From contig NZ_JBFRXN010000001.1 of NCBI RefSeq assembly GCF_040947875.1, positions 372,001-436,000 on the forward strand: DNA of 64,000 nt, given 5' to 3'. The notes beneath the pieces are model-generated. The model was not told the DNA's origin. It searched no databases and worked only from the letters and a program-made list of their open reading frames with translations. Positions 30,284 to 38,407 of the stretch are shown one piece after another (position 1 is the first letter of the stretch; every line of letters begins with the position of its first letter). The stretch is from Pseudomonas sp. MYb118. Its GTDB lineage: Bacteria > Pseudomonadota > Gammaproteobacteria > Pseudomonadales > Pseudomonadaceae. A program made the position numbers and the translations under genes.

Positions 30284-31633
30284 TCAATCCCTCTTCGGCA
30301 ACTCAATCACAAACCGCGTCCACCCATCCGCTGATTCGCAACGAATCCGCCCCCCATGGGCCCGAACGATCGACTCGGTAATCGCCAACCCCAACCCCGC
30401 ATGCTCGCTGCTGCCTTCCTGGCGCGCCGGATCGGCCCGGTAGAACCGGTCGAACAGGCGCGGCAGTAGCGCCGGGTCGATGCCGGGGCCGCTGTTCTCG
30501 ACGCTCAGGCTCACGCCTTTGCCCTGGTCGACAAGCCGCAACCGAACCTCACCCTCCGGCGGGGTGAAGCGCAGCGCGTTGTCCAGCAGGTTGGACAGCG
30601 CCCGGCGCAGCATGCTGCGGTCGCCGTCGATGCGCGCGCTACCCTCACGGCTGATGCGCACCCGGGCGTCCTCGGCCAGCGGCGCGAAGAACTCCAGCAA
30701 TACCTCCATTTCTTCGGCCAGCTCGAGCGGTTCGCGTTTGGGCATCAGCAGGCCATGGTCCGCCTTGGCCAGGTACAGCATGTCGTTGACCAGTTGCGCC
30801 ATCCATTGCAGTTCCTCGAGGTTGCTGTGCAGCGCTTCGCGGTAATCCTCGATCGGGCGCGGACGGGTGAGGGTGACCTGGGTGTGGGTCAGCAGGTTCG
30901 ACAGCGGCGTGCGCAGTTCATGGGCGATGTCGGCGGAAAACGCCGAGAGCCGCTGGAAGGCGTCGTCGAGGCGTTCGAGCATGGCGTTGAACTGGTGGGC
31001 CATTTGCGCCAGTTCCGGCGGCATTTCGTCGGCGGGCAAACGAGCGTTGAGCGATTGCGCCGAGACGCTACGGGCGATGGCGCTCATGCGGCGTAACGGG
31101 CGCAGGCCGCTGCGGGCCGCCCAGGCACCAAGCAGTGCGGTGGCCAGGGCGGACAGGCCGACGGTCAGCCAGATCAGGCGCTGCATGCGTTGCAGGAAGT
31201 GCTGGTGGTGGGTGATGTCCAGCAGCAGGGTCAGGCGCGGCGAGCCCGGCTGGTCGACAAACAGCGGTGCATTCAACACCCGGTAATCGGTGCCGTTGTC
31301 ACTGATGGTCGAAAGCCCCGCGGTTTGCGGGAGTTTTTCCGGCAGGCGGGTCGAGCTGTCATACCAGCGTTGGCCGTCGCTGCCGGTGATGCGCAGGGAC
31401 AGATCGGCCTGCCGGCTCAACTCATCGGCCAGGCGCACTTCGCTGTCACTCGACTGCAGGTCATGCAGCGCCCGACGCAGTCCGATCAGCTTGCCGTCCA
31501 ACAACTGTTGGTCCAGTTCGACGAAATGCGCCTCGCTGGCGCGACTGAACAACACCCCGGCCACCAGCGACACGGCGGCGGTGCAGGCGGCGAACAGCAG
31601 CGCCAGGCGGCCGCTCAAGGACAGTCGGCGCAT
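30284..31633 (-). CDS. copS: Heavy-metal sensor histidine kinase (CopS-like)
   Basis: 449-residue membrane sensor kinase. An N-terminal helix (LALLFAACTAAVSLVAGVLF) and a second helix near 150-172 flank a periplasmic sensing domain, followed by HAMP, then the HisKA box with His238 (FSADIAHELRTPL) and an ATPase domain (NLLDNALRF, GPGID, GLGLAI). It belongs to the CusS/CopS copper group by architecture and by its pairing with a copR-like regulator and a divergent cupredoxin. Its ATG shares one base with the copR stop (TGATG), so translation is coupled. Confidence 0.88.
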   Translation of the reverse strand: MRRLSLSGRLALLFAACTAAVSLVAGVLFSRASEAHFVELDQQLLDGKLIGLRRALHDLQSSDSEVRLADELSRQADLSLRITGSDGQRWYDSSTRLPEKLPQTAGLSTISDNGTDYRVLNAPLFVDQPGSPRLTLLLDITHHQHFLQRMQRLIWLTVGLSALATALLGAWAARSGLRPLRRMSAIARSVSAQSLNARLPADEMPPELAQMAHQFNAMLERLDDAFQRLSAFSADIAHELRTPLSNLLTHTQVTLTRPRPIEDYREALHSNLEELQWMAQLVNDMLYLAKADHGLLMPKREPLELAEEMEVLLEFFAPLAEDARVRISREGSARIDGDRSMLRRALSNLLDNALRFTPPEGEVRLRLVDQGKGVSLSVENSGPGIDPALLPRLFDRFYRADPARQEGSSEHAGLGLAITESIVRAHGGRIRCESADGWTRFVIELPKRD

Positions 31634-32313
31634 CAGGCCGGACGCTCTTCAAGCACGTAACCCATGCCGCGCACGGTGTGAATCAGTTTGTTCGGGAACT
31701 CGTCGTCGATCTTCAGGCGCAGGCGGCGGATCGCCACCTCGATGACATTGGTGTCGCTGTCGAAATTCATGTCCCAGACCTGCGAGGCAATCAACGATTT
31801 GGGCAGCACTTCGCCCTGGCGGCGCAGGAGCATTTCCAGCAGCGAGAACTCCTTGGCGGTCAGGTCGATACGCTGGCCGTTGCGTTCGACGCGGCGGCGG
31901 ATCAGATCCAGGCGCAAGTCGGCCAGTTGCAGGCTGGTTTCCTGGGGCTGGGCGCTGCCGCGACGCAGCAGGCTGCGCACACGGGCCAGCAGCTCGGAGA
32001 AGGCAAAGGGCTTGACCAGGTAGTCGTCGGCGCCCAGTTCGAGGCCGTGGACCCGGTCTTCCACGGCGTCTCGTGCTGTGAGAAAAAGCACCGGCGTGTC
32101 GAGGCCCGCGCCGCGCACGGCCTGGAGGATCTGCCAGCCATCGCGGCCGGGCAGCATCACGTCGAGAATCAACAACGCGTAGTCACCGCTCAGCGCCATC
32201 TGCTGGCCGGTGCTGCCGTCGGCCACCAGCTCGGTGTTGAACCCGGCTTCGGCCAGGCCCTGGCGCAGGTAATGACCGGTTTTCGCTTGGTCTTCGACGA
32301 TCAGCAGTTTCAT
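31633..32313 (-). CDS. copR: Copper response regulator (CopR-like, OmpR family)
   Basis: 226-residue response regulator with a receiver domain (phospho-acceptor Asp51 in [10 protein letters not shown]) and an OmpR-type winged helix ([29 protein letters not shown]). It is expected to activate copper-tolerance genes in response to CopS. A TTG two codons upstream of ATG 32313 is in frame, but the ATG gives the normal MKLLIVEDQ start. A cop-box-like sequence lies between it and the divergent cupredoxin gene. Confidence 0.9.
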   Translation of the reverse strand: MKLLIVEDQAKTGHYLRQGLAEAGFNTELVADGSTGQQMALSGDYALLILDVMLPGRDGWQILQAVRGAGLDTPVLFLTARDAVEDRVHGLELGADDYLVKPFAFSELLARVRSLLRRGSAQPQETSLQLADLRLDLIRRRVERNGQRIDLTAKEFSLLEMLLRRQGEVLPKSLIASQVWDMNFDSDTNVIEVAIRRLRLKIDDEFPNKLIHTVRGMGYVLEERPA

Positions 32314-32376
32314 GGACAACTCGGGGCAGAGGGAACGAAGGCTTTATACCGTGGGCAGTGTCTGCACGGGCCAACC

Positions 32377-32391
32377 TGACAAAGTTGTAAT
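32377..32391. promoter_or_regulatory. Cop-box-like operator
   Basis: TGACAAAGTTGTAAT resembles the inverted repeat TGACA-N4-TGTNAT bound by CopR/CusR-type regulators. It lies in the divergent region, 64 bases upstream of copR and 77 bases upstream of the cupredoxin gene. Confidence 0.6.
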
Positions 32392-32468
32392 CTGTTCGTC
32401 AGCTTGCGGGCAGCGTAGACAGTTTAAGGTTTTGCGCACGCTGAACCTCATCTTGTTGGAGTACGACC

Positions 32469-32999
32469 ATGTTTTTACGTAATCTGCTGGCCGCCGGCCT
32501 GTTGGCATTGAGTTCGCCGCTGTGGGCTGCGCCGGGTCACAGCTACGACTTCGGTCAGCCGGCCCCGGCCGCCAAGGCGAGCCGCAGTGTGGAAGTGGTG
32601 ATGGGCGACATGTCGTTCACGCCCAAGGCCATCGAGATCAAGGCCGGTGAGACCGTTCGCTTTGTGCTGGTGAATAAGGGGCAATTGCTGCATGAATTCA
32701 ACCTGGGCGATGCGGCGATGCATGCCAGCCATCAACAGGAAATGCTCAAGATGCAGCAGAGCGGCATGCTGACGCCTACGGGCGTGAAAGAAATGGACCA
32801 CGGCGCTATGGCGGGCATGGATCACGCGTCCCACGGCCAGGCCATGAAGCACGATGATCCGAACAGCGTGCTGGTGGAGCCGGGGAAAACCGCCGAATTG
32901 ACCTGGACCTTCAGCAAGGCCACCAGCCTCGAGTTTGCCTGCAATATTCCCGGCCACTACCAGGCGGGCATGGTCGGCAAGTTGACTGTCAGTCAGTAA
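32469..32999 (+). CDS. Periplasmic cupredoxin (copper tolerance, CopI-like)
   Basis: 176-residue exported protein with the signal peptide LLAAGLLALSSPLWA. The C-terminal part is a cupredoxin fold with all type 1 copper ligands: His75 (LLHEF), Cys158, His163 and Met168 (FACNIPGHYQAGM). Between the ligands lies an unusual Met/His-rich insertion (residues 82-128; MHASHQQEMLKM, MAGMDHASHG) that could bind further Cu(I). It is divergent from copRS with a cop box between, so copper induction through CopR is likely. Confidence 0.87.
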   Translation: MFLRNLLAAGLLALSSPLWAAPGHSYDFGQPAPAAKASRSVEVVMGDMSFTPKAIEIKAGETVRFVLVNKGQLLHEFNLGDAAMHASHQQEMLKMQQSGMLTPTGVKEMDHGAMAGMDHASHGQAMKHDDPNSVLVEPGKTAELTWTFSKATSLEFACNIPGHYQAGMVGKLTVSQ

Positions 33000-33060
33000 G
33001 CACTCTAAGGCGGGAGCAAAGGCTGATAGAATCCGCTGATTATTCAGTCAGGTTTCCGCC

Positions 33061-33891
33061 ATGCATCCCGCAGCCGAACACTCGCCGCTGGGCAAATCCA
33101 GCGAATACATCGCCACGTACACGCCGTCCTTGCTGTTCCCGATCCCGCGCACCGCGAAATGGGCCGAGCTGGGCCTGACGGCCGAGACCCTGCCGTACAA
33201 GGGCGTGGACTTCTGGAACTGCTTCGAGCTGTCGTGGCTGCTGCCGTCCGGCAAGCCGGTGGTGGCCATCGGTGAATTCAGCATCCCTGCGGACTCGCCG
33301 AACATCATCGAATCGAAGTCGTTCAAGTTGTACCTCAACTCCTTGAACCAGACGCCGTTCGAAGACACCGCCAGCCTGGAAGCGACGCTGGTCAAGGACC
33401 TCTCGGCAGCCGCAGGCAAACCGGTGGGCGTGCGGGTTCGCAGCTTGCGCGAGGTCGAGACCGAAGGCGTCGTGGCGTTGCCTGGCGTGTGCATCGACGA
33501 ACTGGACATCAGCGTCAGCAACTATGAGCATCCGCGCCCTGAACTGCTGCGCTGCGATGATTCGCGCATTGTCGAGGAGAGCGTGCACAGTCACCTGCTC
33601 AAATCCAATTGCCCGGTGACCAGCCAGCCCGACTGGGGCAGCGTAGTGGTCGAGTACCGGGGCGCGGCGCTGGATCACGCGAGCCTGCTGGAATACATCG
33701 TCAGCTTCCGCCAGCACTCGGATTTCCATGAACAGTGCGTGGAGCGGATCTTTCTCGACCTGCAGCGCTTGCTGAAGCCGGAGAAGTTGACCGTGTATGC
33801 GCGTTATGTGCGGCGGGGTGGGTTGGATATCAATCCGTATCGCAGTACTGAAAGCGTTCAATTGCCGAACCATCGGTTGGTTCGCCAGTAA
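33061..33891 (+). CDS. queF: 7-cyano-7-deazaguanine reductase QueF
   Basis: 276-residue, two-domain (YqfQ-type) QueF. It reduces preQ0 to preQ1 with NADPH in queuosine biosynthesis. The catalytic Cys184 is in [13 protein letters not shown] with Asp191 nearby; the NADPH motif [11 protein letters not shown] lies near 84-94. The start is supported by CAGG in the preceding bases. It stands alone between the cupredoxin gene and a REP doublet. Confidence 0.95.
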   Translation: MHPAAEHSPLGKSSEYIATYTPSLLFPIPRTAKWAELGLTAETLPYKGVDFWNCFELSWLLPSGKPVVAIGEFSIPADSPNIIESKSFKLYLNSLNQTPFEDTASLEATLVKDLSAAAGKPVGVRVRSLREVETEGVVALPGVCIDELDISVSNYEHPRPELLRCDDSRIVEESVHSHLLKSNCPVTSQPDWGSVVVEYRGAALDHASLLEYIVSFRQHSDFHEQCVERIFLDLQRLLKPEKLTVYARYVRRGGLDINPYRSTESVQLPNHRLVRQ

Positions 33892-33912
33892 AACTGGATT
33901 CTGTGGAGATCC

Positions 33913-33995
33913 TGTGGGAGCGAGCCTGCTCGCGATGTTTTTTCAGTAACAGAGGTGTCGACTGACACCCCATCGCGAGCAGGCTCGCTCCCACA
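33913..33995. repeat. REP doublet (short spacer)
   Basis: TGTGGGAGCGAGCCTGCTCG at the left and ATCGCGAGCAGGCTCGCTCC at the right with about 33 bases between; lies between convergent queF and the DUF4404 gene. Confidence 0.85.
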
Positions 33996-34028
33996 TCAGG
34001 TTTCATTGGATTCAGTGAATTGGGGTGA

Positions 34029-34292
34029 TCAGATCCCCATATTGCCCAGCGCCTGGGCAATATTGCGCAAGGTACCGGCAATCGTCGGGTGTTCGAGTTC
34101 GAAGCGTTCGACCGCGAGGTTGACGCCGTCCGCCAGGCTGGCGTCCTGGGTCTTGGTTTCCAGTTCAAGCTGGTATTCGATCTGCTGCATCAGTTCGCGC
34201 AGGTTGTCGCGCTCGGCTTCGGACAGTGGAGGATTCTGTTCCAGTTGCTCGCGCAGGGCATTGAGCTGTTCTTGCAGTTCGCGGGCGGGCAT
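34029..34292 (-). CDS. DUF4404 family protein
   Basis: 87-residue soluble protein made almost entirely of amphipathic helix (MPARELQEQLNALREQLEQN; LRELMQQIEYQLELE), probably a coiled coil, ending in the conserved IAGTLRNIAQALGNMGI. Function unknown; the family is found in pseudomonads next to queF. ATG 34292 was chosen for the AAGGAAG before it; upstream in-frame codons lack one. Confidence 0.85.
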   Translation of the reverse strand: MPARELQEQLNALREQLEQNPPLSEAERDNLRELMQQIEYQLELETKTQDASLADGVNLAVERFELEHPTIAGTLRNIAQALGNMGI

Positions 34293-34401
34293 GGCGTTCT
34301 TCCTTTTGTCGATTGGCACTGGCATAGACCGTAGCGGCACGCCAAAGGTCTATGGCTGACCTTTAGATTAATCCACTCGCGCGCAACCTGCATGATCCCG
34401 A

Positions 34402-35022
34402 TCAGGGCTTTTCGCCTTTGCCACGACGCAGGCTGATGTCTGCCAGGCAAGTCTCCAGTTCGCCCAGGTGATCGATCACCGAATGCACACCCAGGCTGAA
34501 AAGCTGCACCGTCGCCTTGCCGCGCAGGTGTTCGCGTTCCTTCTGGCTCAGGGCTTGCCATTCGCTGGGCGCCAGCCCGCAGAGCGAGCCGCAGGAGGCC
34601 AGGCCAATCGTCCACAGGCCGGCATTGAGGCCCGATTGCAATAGCCGGGGTTCGCCACTGACCAGCACGCAGCCATCCAGGCGCTCAACGTTCAGCGCCA
34701 TCAATGCTTGCCAGCAGGCATTCGGCGACGGCCATGGATTGATTGTTGCTGGGTGTTGCGAGGGCTTGATCCACGCCGGCAGGTCGGCGGCCAGGGCGTG
34801 GGTGAGGGCAGGGGGAAGTTCGTCGAGCCAGGCGCAGGGAATCTGCTGGCGTTGCAGGCTGAGCAAGCTGTCCAGCGCGCCGGGTGTCACTTGGGCGTGT
34901 TCGGCGCGATGGGTGCCGTGGGGGCGCGTGAGGGCGCCGAAATCCACCAGGCAGCCGCTGAGACCGAACAACACGGCAGTCAGGTTCGGTGCGGCGAGAG
35001 GCAAGGCTTCGGCGTGCGGCAT
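34402..35022 (-). CDS. HAD-like protein related to phosphonoacetaldehyde hydrolase
   Basis: 206-residue protein that resembles PhnX-related HAD proteins of Pseudomonas (AVLFGLSGCLVDFGALTRP in the first strand; GCVLVSGEPRLLQSGLNAGLWTIGLA later). The HAD nucleophile motif DxDxT/V is degenerate: FGLSGCLVD replaces the catalytic aspartates, so phosphatase activity is doubtful. No phosphonate genes are nearby. ATG 35022 begins MPHAEALPL; an earlier in-frame codon at 35046 is also possible. Confidence 0.65.
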   Translation of the reverse strand: MPHAEALPLAAPNLTAVLFGLSGCLVDFGALTRPHGTHRAEHAQVTPGALDSLLSLQRQQIPCAWLDELPPALTHALAADLPAWIKPSQHPATINPWPSPNACWQALMALNVERLDGCVLVSGEPRLLQSGLNAGLWTIGLASCGSLCGLAPSEWQALSQKEREHLRGKATVQLFSLGVHSVIDHLGELETCLADISLRRGKGEKP

Positions 35023-35222
35023 GTCAACGTCCCTGAAATAGCGCAAGACTATGCGTTATCAATGACAGTTGAGTGACATTGATGTGAATGGCCTGCAGTC
35101 ATGGCGAATCCTCCGTAGGTCATCACGCACGAGGCTGCATAAATGCACGTTTCCGTCTTATACTTGCCAGCTTGATACCTGGGCCAAGAGGCCCGCACCC
35201 GTACAAACCCAAGGAGTTTTTT

Positions 35223-35912
35223 ATGCGCTGGAGCAATCATCTCGCTCAGCTATCTTTGTGCGCCAGCGTGCTGCTGGTTCCGTTCGTTGCCCAGGCAGCC
35301 ACGGAAGACGACCCTTGGGAAAGCGTCAACCGTCCGATCTTCCAGTTCAACGACTTCGTCGACACCTACGGGCTCAAGCCGCTTGCCCAGGGCTACCAGG
35401 CCGTGACCCCGCAGTTCCTGGAAGATGGCATTCACAACATGTATCGCAACGTCGGTGATGTCACCAACCTTGCCAACAACATCCTGCAAGCCAAGCCGGC
35501 CGCGGCCGGCGTCGACACGGCGCGTCTGATCTTCAACACCACCTTCGGCCTGCTGGGCTTCTTCGATGTGGGCACCAAGATGGGCCTGAACCGCAGCGAT
35601 GAAGATTTCGGCCAGACCCTGGGCTACTGGGGTGTGGGCAGCGGTCCTTACGTCATGTTGCCGCTGCTGGGGCCGAGCACCCTGCGCGATGCGCCGGCCA
35701 GGTTCGTCGACAGCTACACCGGCCCTTACCGTTACATCAACGATGTGCCGGTGCGTAACTCGATTTTCGCCCTGAACATCGTCGACACCCGCGCCAGCCT
35801 GCTGTCCAGCGAGAAGCTGATCAGCGGCGACAAGTACACCTTCATTCGCAATGCCTACCTGCAGAACCGCGAATTCAAAGTGAAGGACGGTCAGGTCGAA
35901 GACGACTTCTGA
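35223..35912 (+). CDS. mlaA: Outer-membrane lipid asymmetry protein MlaA (VacJ)
   Basis: 229-residue MlaA, the outer-membrane component that removes misplaced phospholipids and passes them to MlaC. Family blocks are clear: DPWESVNRPIFQFNDFVDTY, NVGDVTNLANNILQ, FFDVGTKMGL, DEDFGQTLGYWGVGSGPYVMLPLLGPST. The signal peptide (CASVLLVPFVAQA) ends in an ordinary AxA-type site with no lipobox Cys at the cleavage point, unlike E. coli MlaA. AAGGAG precedes the ATG; a terminator follows. Confidence 0.93.
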   Translation: MRWSNHLAQLSLCASVLLVPFVAQAATEDDPWESVNRPIFQFNDFVDTYGLKPLAQGYQAVTPQFLEDGIHNMYRNVGDVTNLANNILQAKPAAAGVDTARLIFNTTFGLLGFFDVGTKMGLNRSDEDFGQTLGYWGVGSGPYVMLPLLGPSTLRDAPARFVDSYTGPYRYINDVPVRNSIFALNIVDTRASLLSSEKLISGDKYTFIRNAYLQNREFKVKDGQVEDDF

Positions 35913-35929
35913 TCCCTGTCGATAAAACG

Positions 35930-35959
35930 AAAAAGGCGGCCCACGAGTCGCCTTTTTTG
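35930..35959 (+). terminator. Intrinsic terminator of mlaA
   Basis: AAAAAGGCG and CGCCTTTTTT arms around GCCCACGAGT; the A-run on the left may also serve the convergent PilZ gene. Confidence 0.85.
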
Positions 35960-35973
35960 TTGTTGGAACGCGC

Positions 35974-36273
35974 CTATCTCATCTTCAAGATTGTAAGGCC
36001 GAGTTTCTGGCCGTCGCCGTCCTGTTCCTTCACCCACACCACTTCGGTGTCGGCTTCCAGGCCCTTGAGGGCGGTGTGATCGGACTCGATCCGTACGCTG
36101 AGGCGGTCGCCAACCGCAAATGAGCGGGGCGCCTCGACCTGCATGCCACTGCTGGAAAGGTCGACGCAGACGGCGGCGACCTCGTCGCCCTGATGAATCA
36201 GGGTGATATCGGCATCAACCCGCATGCGGATGAAATCGCGCTTTTCGCTGTAGTCCCGATCGGTTCGACTCAT
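35974..36273 (-). CDS. PilZ domain c-di-GMP receptor, 99 aa
   Basis: Single-domain PilZ protein. The c-di-GMP motifs are complete: an RxxxR-type element in KRDFIRMRVD and VDLSSSGMQVE (D/NxSxxG). Likely binds c-di-GMP and regulates a partner protein. It diverges from rssB across the structured leader region; the intergenic side also carries a possible -10 for rssB. Confidence 0.88.
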   Translation of the reverse strand: MSRTDRDYSEKRDFIRMRVDADITLIHQGDEVAAVCVDLSSSGMQVEAPRSFAVGDRLSVRIESDHTALKGLEADTEVVWVKEQDGDGQKLGLTILKMR

Positions 36274-36384
36274 GGCCTTCGTCCTTCCATTGGGTTACGG
36301 TTTTATCTGTTCTTATAACTCCCGGTGATTTGACAAGTAAAGTCGTCAAGCGACCATCGGCGTGAGCTTGAAACGCCCCGCGGA

Positions 36385-36536
36385 TGGGAGTACCGTCTGC
36401 GCCTTAGAAGGGCACCTCTGGTGTGCCAGCAGATCGGGTCAATGCCCGAAAGCGGTGCGCCAGAGAGGCTAGAAAGCGAATCCAGTAGTGTGAGCGGGGA
36501 AATTCCCCAGCCTGCTACGCCAACCTAATTCTGGCG
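36385..36536 (+). ncRNA. Structured leader RNA upstream of rssB (unassigned)
   Basis: No protein frame, but strong base pairing. CTCTGGTGTGCC (36416-36427) pairs with GGTGCGCCAGAG (36454-36465) with G-U pairs and one mismatch, closing an inner hairpin TCGGGT-CAAT-GCCCGA (36434-36449). GGCAC (36411-36415) can instead pair with GTGCC (36423-36427), which excludes the long stem. Further hairpins follow: GGGG-AAATT-CCCC (36496-36508) and CGCCA/TGGCG (36518-36536), the last only 12 bases before the rssB ATG, which has no visible ribosome binding site. A possible promoter is TTGGGT (36290) with TATAAC (36314). I do not recognise a known RNA family. Confidence 0.5.
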
Positions 36537-36548
36537 CCGTTTGCCCAC

Positions 36549-37733
36549 ATGCCAAAAACCAGTGCCACGCTGCTGATAATCGATGATGACGAAGTAGTGC
36601 GCGCGAGTCTCGCGGCCTATTTGGAAGACAGTGGTTTCAGCGTCTTGCAGGCCAGCAATGGCCAGCAGGGACTTCAGGTATTCGAGCAAGACAAGCCCGA
36701 CTTGGTCATCTGCGATCTGCGCATGCCGCAGATGGGCGGACTCGAACTCATCCGCCAGGTCACCGAGCGGTCGCCACAAACCCCGGTCATCGTGGTTTCC
36801 GGCGCCGGCGTGATGAACGACGCGGTCGAGGCGTTGCGCCTGGGCGCGGCGGATTACCTGATCAAGCCTCTCGAAGATCTGGCCGTGCTCGAGCACTCCG
36901 TGCGCCGGGCCCTGGATCGTGCGCGTCTGCTGCTGGAAAACCAGCGCTACCGCGAGAAGCTGGAAAAGGCCAACCGCGAGCTCGAAGCCAGCCTGAACCT
37001 GCTCCAGGAAGACCAGAACGCCGGTCGCCAGGTGCAGATGAACATGTTGCCGGTGAGTCCGTGGACCACCGACGAATTCAAGTTCGCCCACCAGATCATC
37101 CCGTCGCTGTACCTGTCGGGTGATTTCGTCGACTACTTCCGGGTCGATGAGCGTCGCGTCGCGTTCTATCTGGCGGACGTCTCCGGGCATGGCGCTTCCT
37201 CGGCCTTTGTCACCGTGCTGTTGAAGTTCATGACCACGCGCCTGCTGTTCGAGTCCAAGCGCAACGGCACGTTGCCTGAATTCAAGCCTTCCGAGGTCCT
37301 GGGTCATATCAACCGGGGCCTGATCAGTTGTAAGCTGGGTAAACACGTCACAATGGTCGGTGGAGTCATCGACGAGGAGACAGGTTTGTTGACCTATAGC
37401 ATCGGCGGTCATTTGCCGTTGCCTGTGTTGTTCACGCCAGACAGTGTCCGTTATCTGGAAGGGCGTGGCCTGCCGGTAGGCCTCTTCAACGAGGCCACCT
37501 ACGAGGACCACGTGCTGGAACTGCCATCGACATTCAGCCTGACGCTGATGTCTGATGGCATTCTGGACCTTTTGCCGGAGCCTACACTCAAAGAGAAAGA
37601 AGCGGCCTTGCCCCAGCGGGTCAAGGCAGCGGGCGGCACCCTGGATGGGCTGCGGCAGGTTTTTGGATTGGCCACGCTAGGGGAGATGCCGGATGATATC
37701 GCCCTGTTGGTGTTGAGCAGGAATCTTCAATGA
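36549..37733 (+). CDS. rssB: Response regulator with PP2C-type phosphatase domain (RssB)
   Basis: 394-residue protein with a receiver domain (acidic pocket LLIIDDDEVV, Asp56 in VICDLRMP), a helical linker (residues 125-165; REKLEKANRELEASLNLLQE) and a SpoIIE-like PP2C phosphatase domain (SGDFVDYFRVD, LADVSGHGASSAF, TLMSDGILDL, PDDIALLVL). It probably dephosphorylates the STAS protein encoded by rssC, in a partner-switch that controls RpoS stability or another sigma factor. The stop overlaps the rssC start by four bases. Translation start lacks a ribosome binding site and follows a structured leader. Confidence 0.88.
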   Translation: MPKTSATLLIIDDDEVVRASLAAYLEDSGFSVLQASNGQQGLQVFEQDKPDLVICDLRMPQMGGLELIRQVTERSPQTPVIVVSGAGVMNDAVEALRLGAADYLIKPLEDLAVLEHSVRRALDRARLLLENQRYREKLEKANRELEASLNLLQEDQNAGRQVQMNMLPVSPWTTDEFKFAHQIIPSLYLSGDFVDYFRVDERRVAFYLADVSGHGASSAFVTVLLKFMTTRLLFESKRNGTLPEFKPSEVLGHINRGLISCKLGKHVTMVGGVIDEETGLLTYSIGGHLPLPVLFTPDSVRYLEGRGLPVGLFNEATYEDHVLELPSTFSLTLMSDGILDLLPEPTLKEKEAALPQRVKAAGGTLDGLRQVFGLATLGEMPDDIALLVLSRNLQ

Positions 37734-38212
37734 GTACCGGTAGAATCCAGTTCGCCGAGCAGGACGGCACCTTCGTTCTGAAGTTTGTCGGTGAAGTGCG
37801 CCTGACCCTGTGTTCGGCGCTGGATGCGACTATTGAGCGGATCTTCACGGCGTTGAACTTCAACGCGATCGTGATCGACCTGACTGAAACCCGTAGCATC
37901 GACAGCACCACCCTGGGCCTTCTGGCCAAGCTGTCGATCCTGTCGCGGCAGAAGGTCGGCCTGCTGCCGACCGTCGTCACCACCCACGAAGACATCACCC
38001 GGCTGTTGCAGTCCATGGGGTTCGAGCAGGTGTTCAACATCGTCGACAAGCCCGTGCCGTGCCCGGAATGCCTGGACGACCTGCCTGACCAGGACCAGTC
38101 CGAGGAAGTGGTGCGGATCAAGGTGCTCGAAGCCCACAAGATCCTCATGGGGCTCAACGATTCCAATCGTGAAGCCTTCCATGACCTGGTGAATGCGCTG
38201 GAGCGGCACTGA
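37730..38212 (+). CDS. rssC: STAS-domain anti-sigma factor antagonist RssC
   Basis: 160-residue protein. The STAS fold occupies about residues 5-110 (GTFVLKFVGEVRLTLCSALDA...; IVIDLTETRSIDSTTLGLLAKL), with Ser58 in RSIDSTTLG at the usual phosphorylation position. A Cys pair (CPEC) and an acidic stretch (DDLPDQDQSEE) lie in the C-terminal extension. Start codon overlaps the rssB stop as ATGA, so the two are coupled. A REPIN follows. Confidence 0.87.
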   Translation: MSTGRIQFAEQDGTFVLKFVGEVRLTLCSALDATIERIFTALNFNAIVIDLTETRSIDSTTLGLLAKLSILSRQKVGLLPTVVTTHEDITRLLQSMGFEQVFNIVDKPVPCPECLDDLPDQDQSEEVVRIKVLEAHKILMGLNDSNREAFHDLVNALERH

Positions 38213-38215
38213 TCT

Positions 38216-38315
38216 TGTAGGAGCGGGCTTGCCCGCGATGGGCCCCAACCCTCGTGGGGATCCAAATGGCCCGCGTAATCGTTGACGACCATCGCGAGCA
38301 AGCTCGCTCCTACAG
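38216..38315. repeat. REPIN (REP doublet, long spacer)
   Basis: TGTAGGAGCGGGCTTGCCCG at the left and GCGAGCAAGCTCGCTCCTAC at the right; interior CGTAATCGTTGACGACC matches the shared REPIN core in reverse. It mixes one palindrome of each REP type. Confidence 0.85.
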
Positions 38316-38355
38316 GGGGGGCGTCAGCCGGACCACCTCATAAGCCAACGGCCAC

Positions 38356-38390
38356 AAAAAAGGGCGAACCCACCAGGGTTCGCCCTTTTT
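38356..38390. terminator. Bidirectional intrinsic terminator (rssC/tal)
   Basis: AAAAAGGGCGAACC and GGTTCGCCCTTTTT around CACCAG: perfect arms with A- and T-runs, between convergent rssC and tal. Confidence 0.93.
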
Positions 38391-38407
38391 CATTCCTGCC
38401 AGTCAGC

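Noticed and set aside
36385..36536. RsmX/Y/Z-type sRNA or a known riboswitch.
   Set aside because: Only a few GGA words, not the many stem-loop GGA motifs of Rsm RNAs; no conserved cobalamin, TPP, glycine, fluoride or c-di-GMP core is seen.
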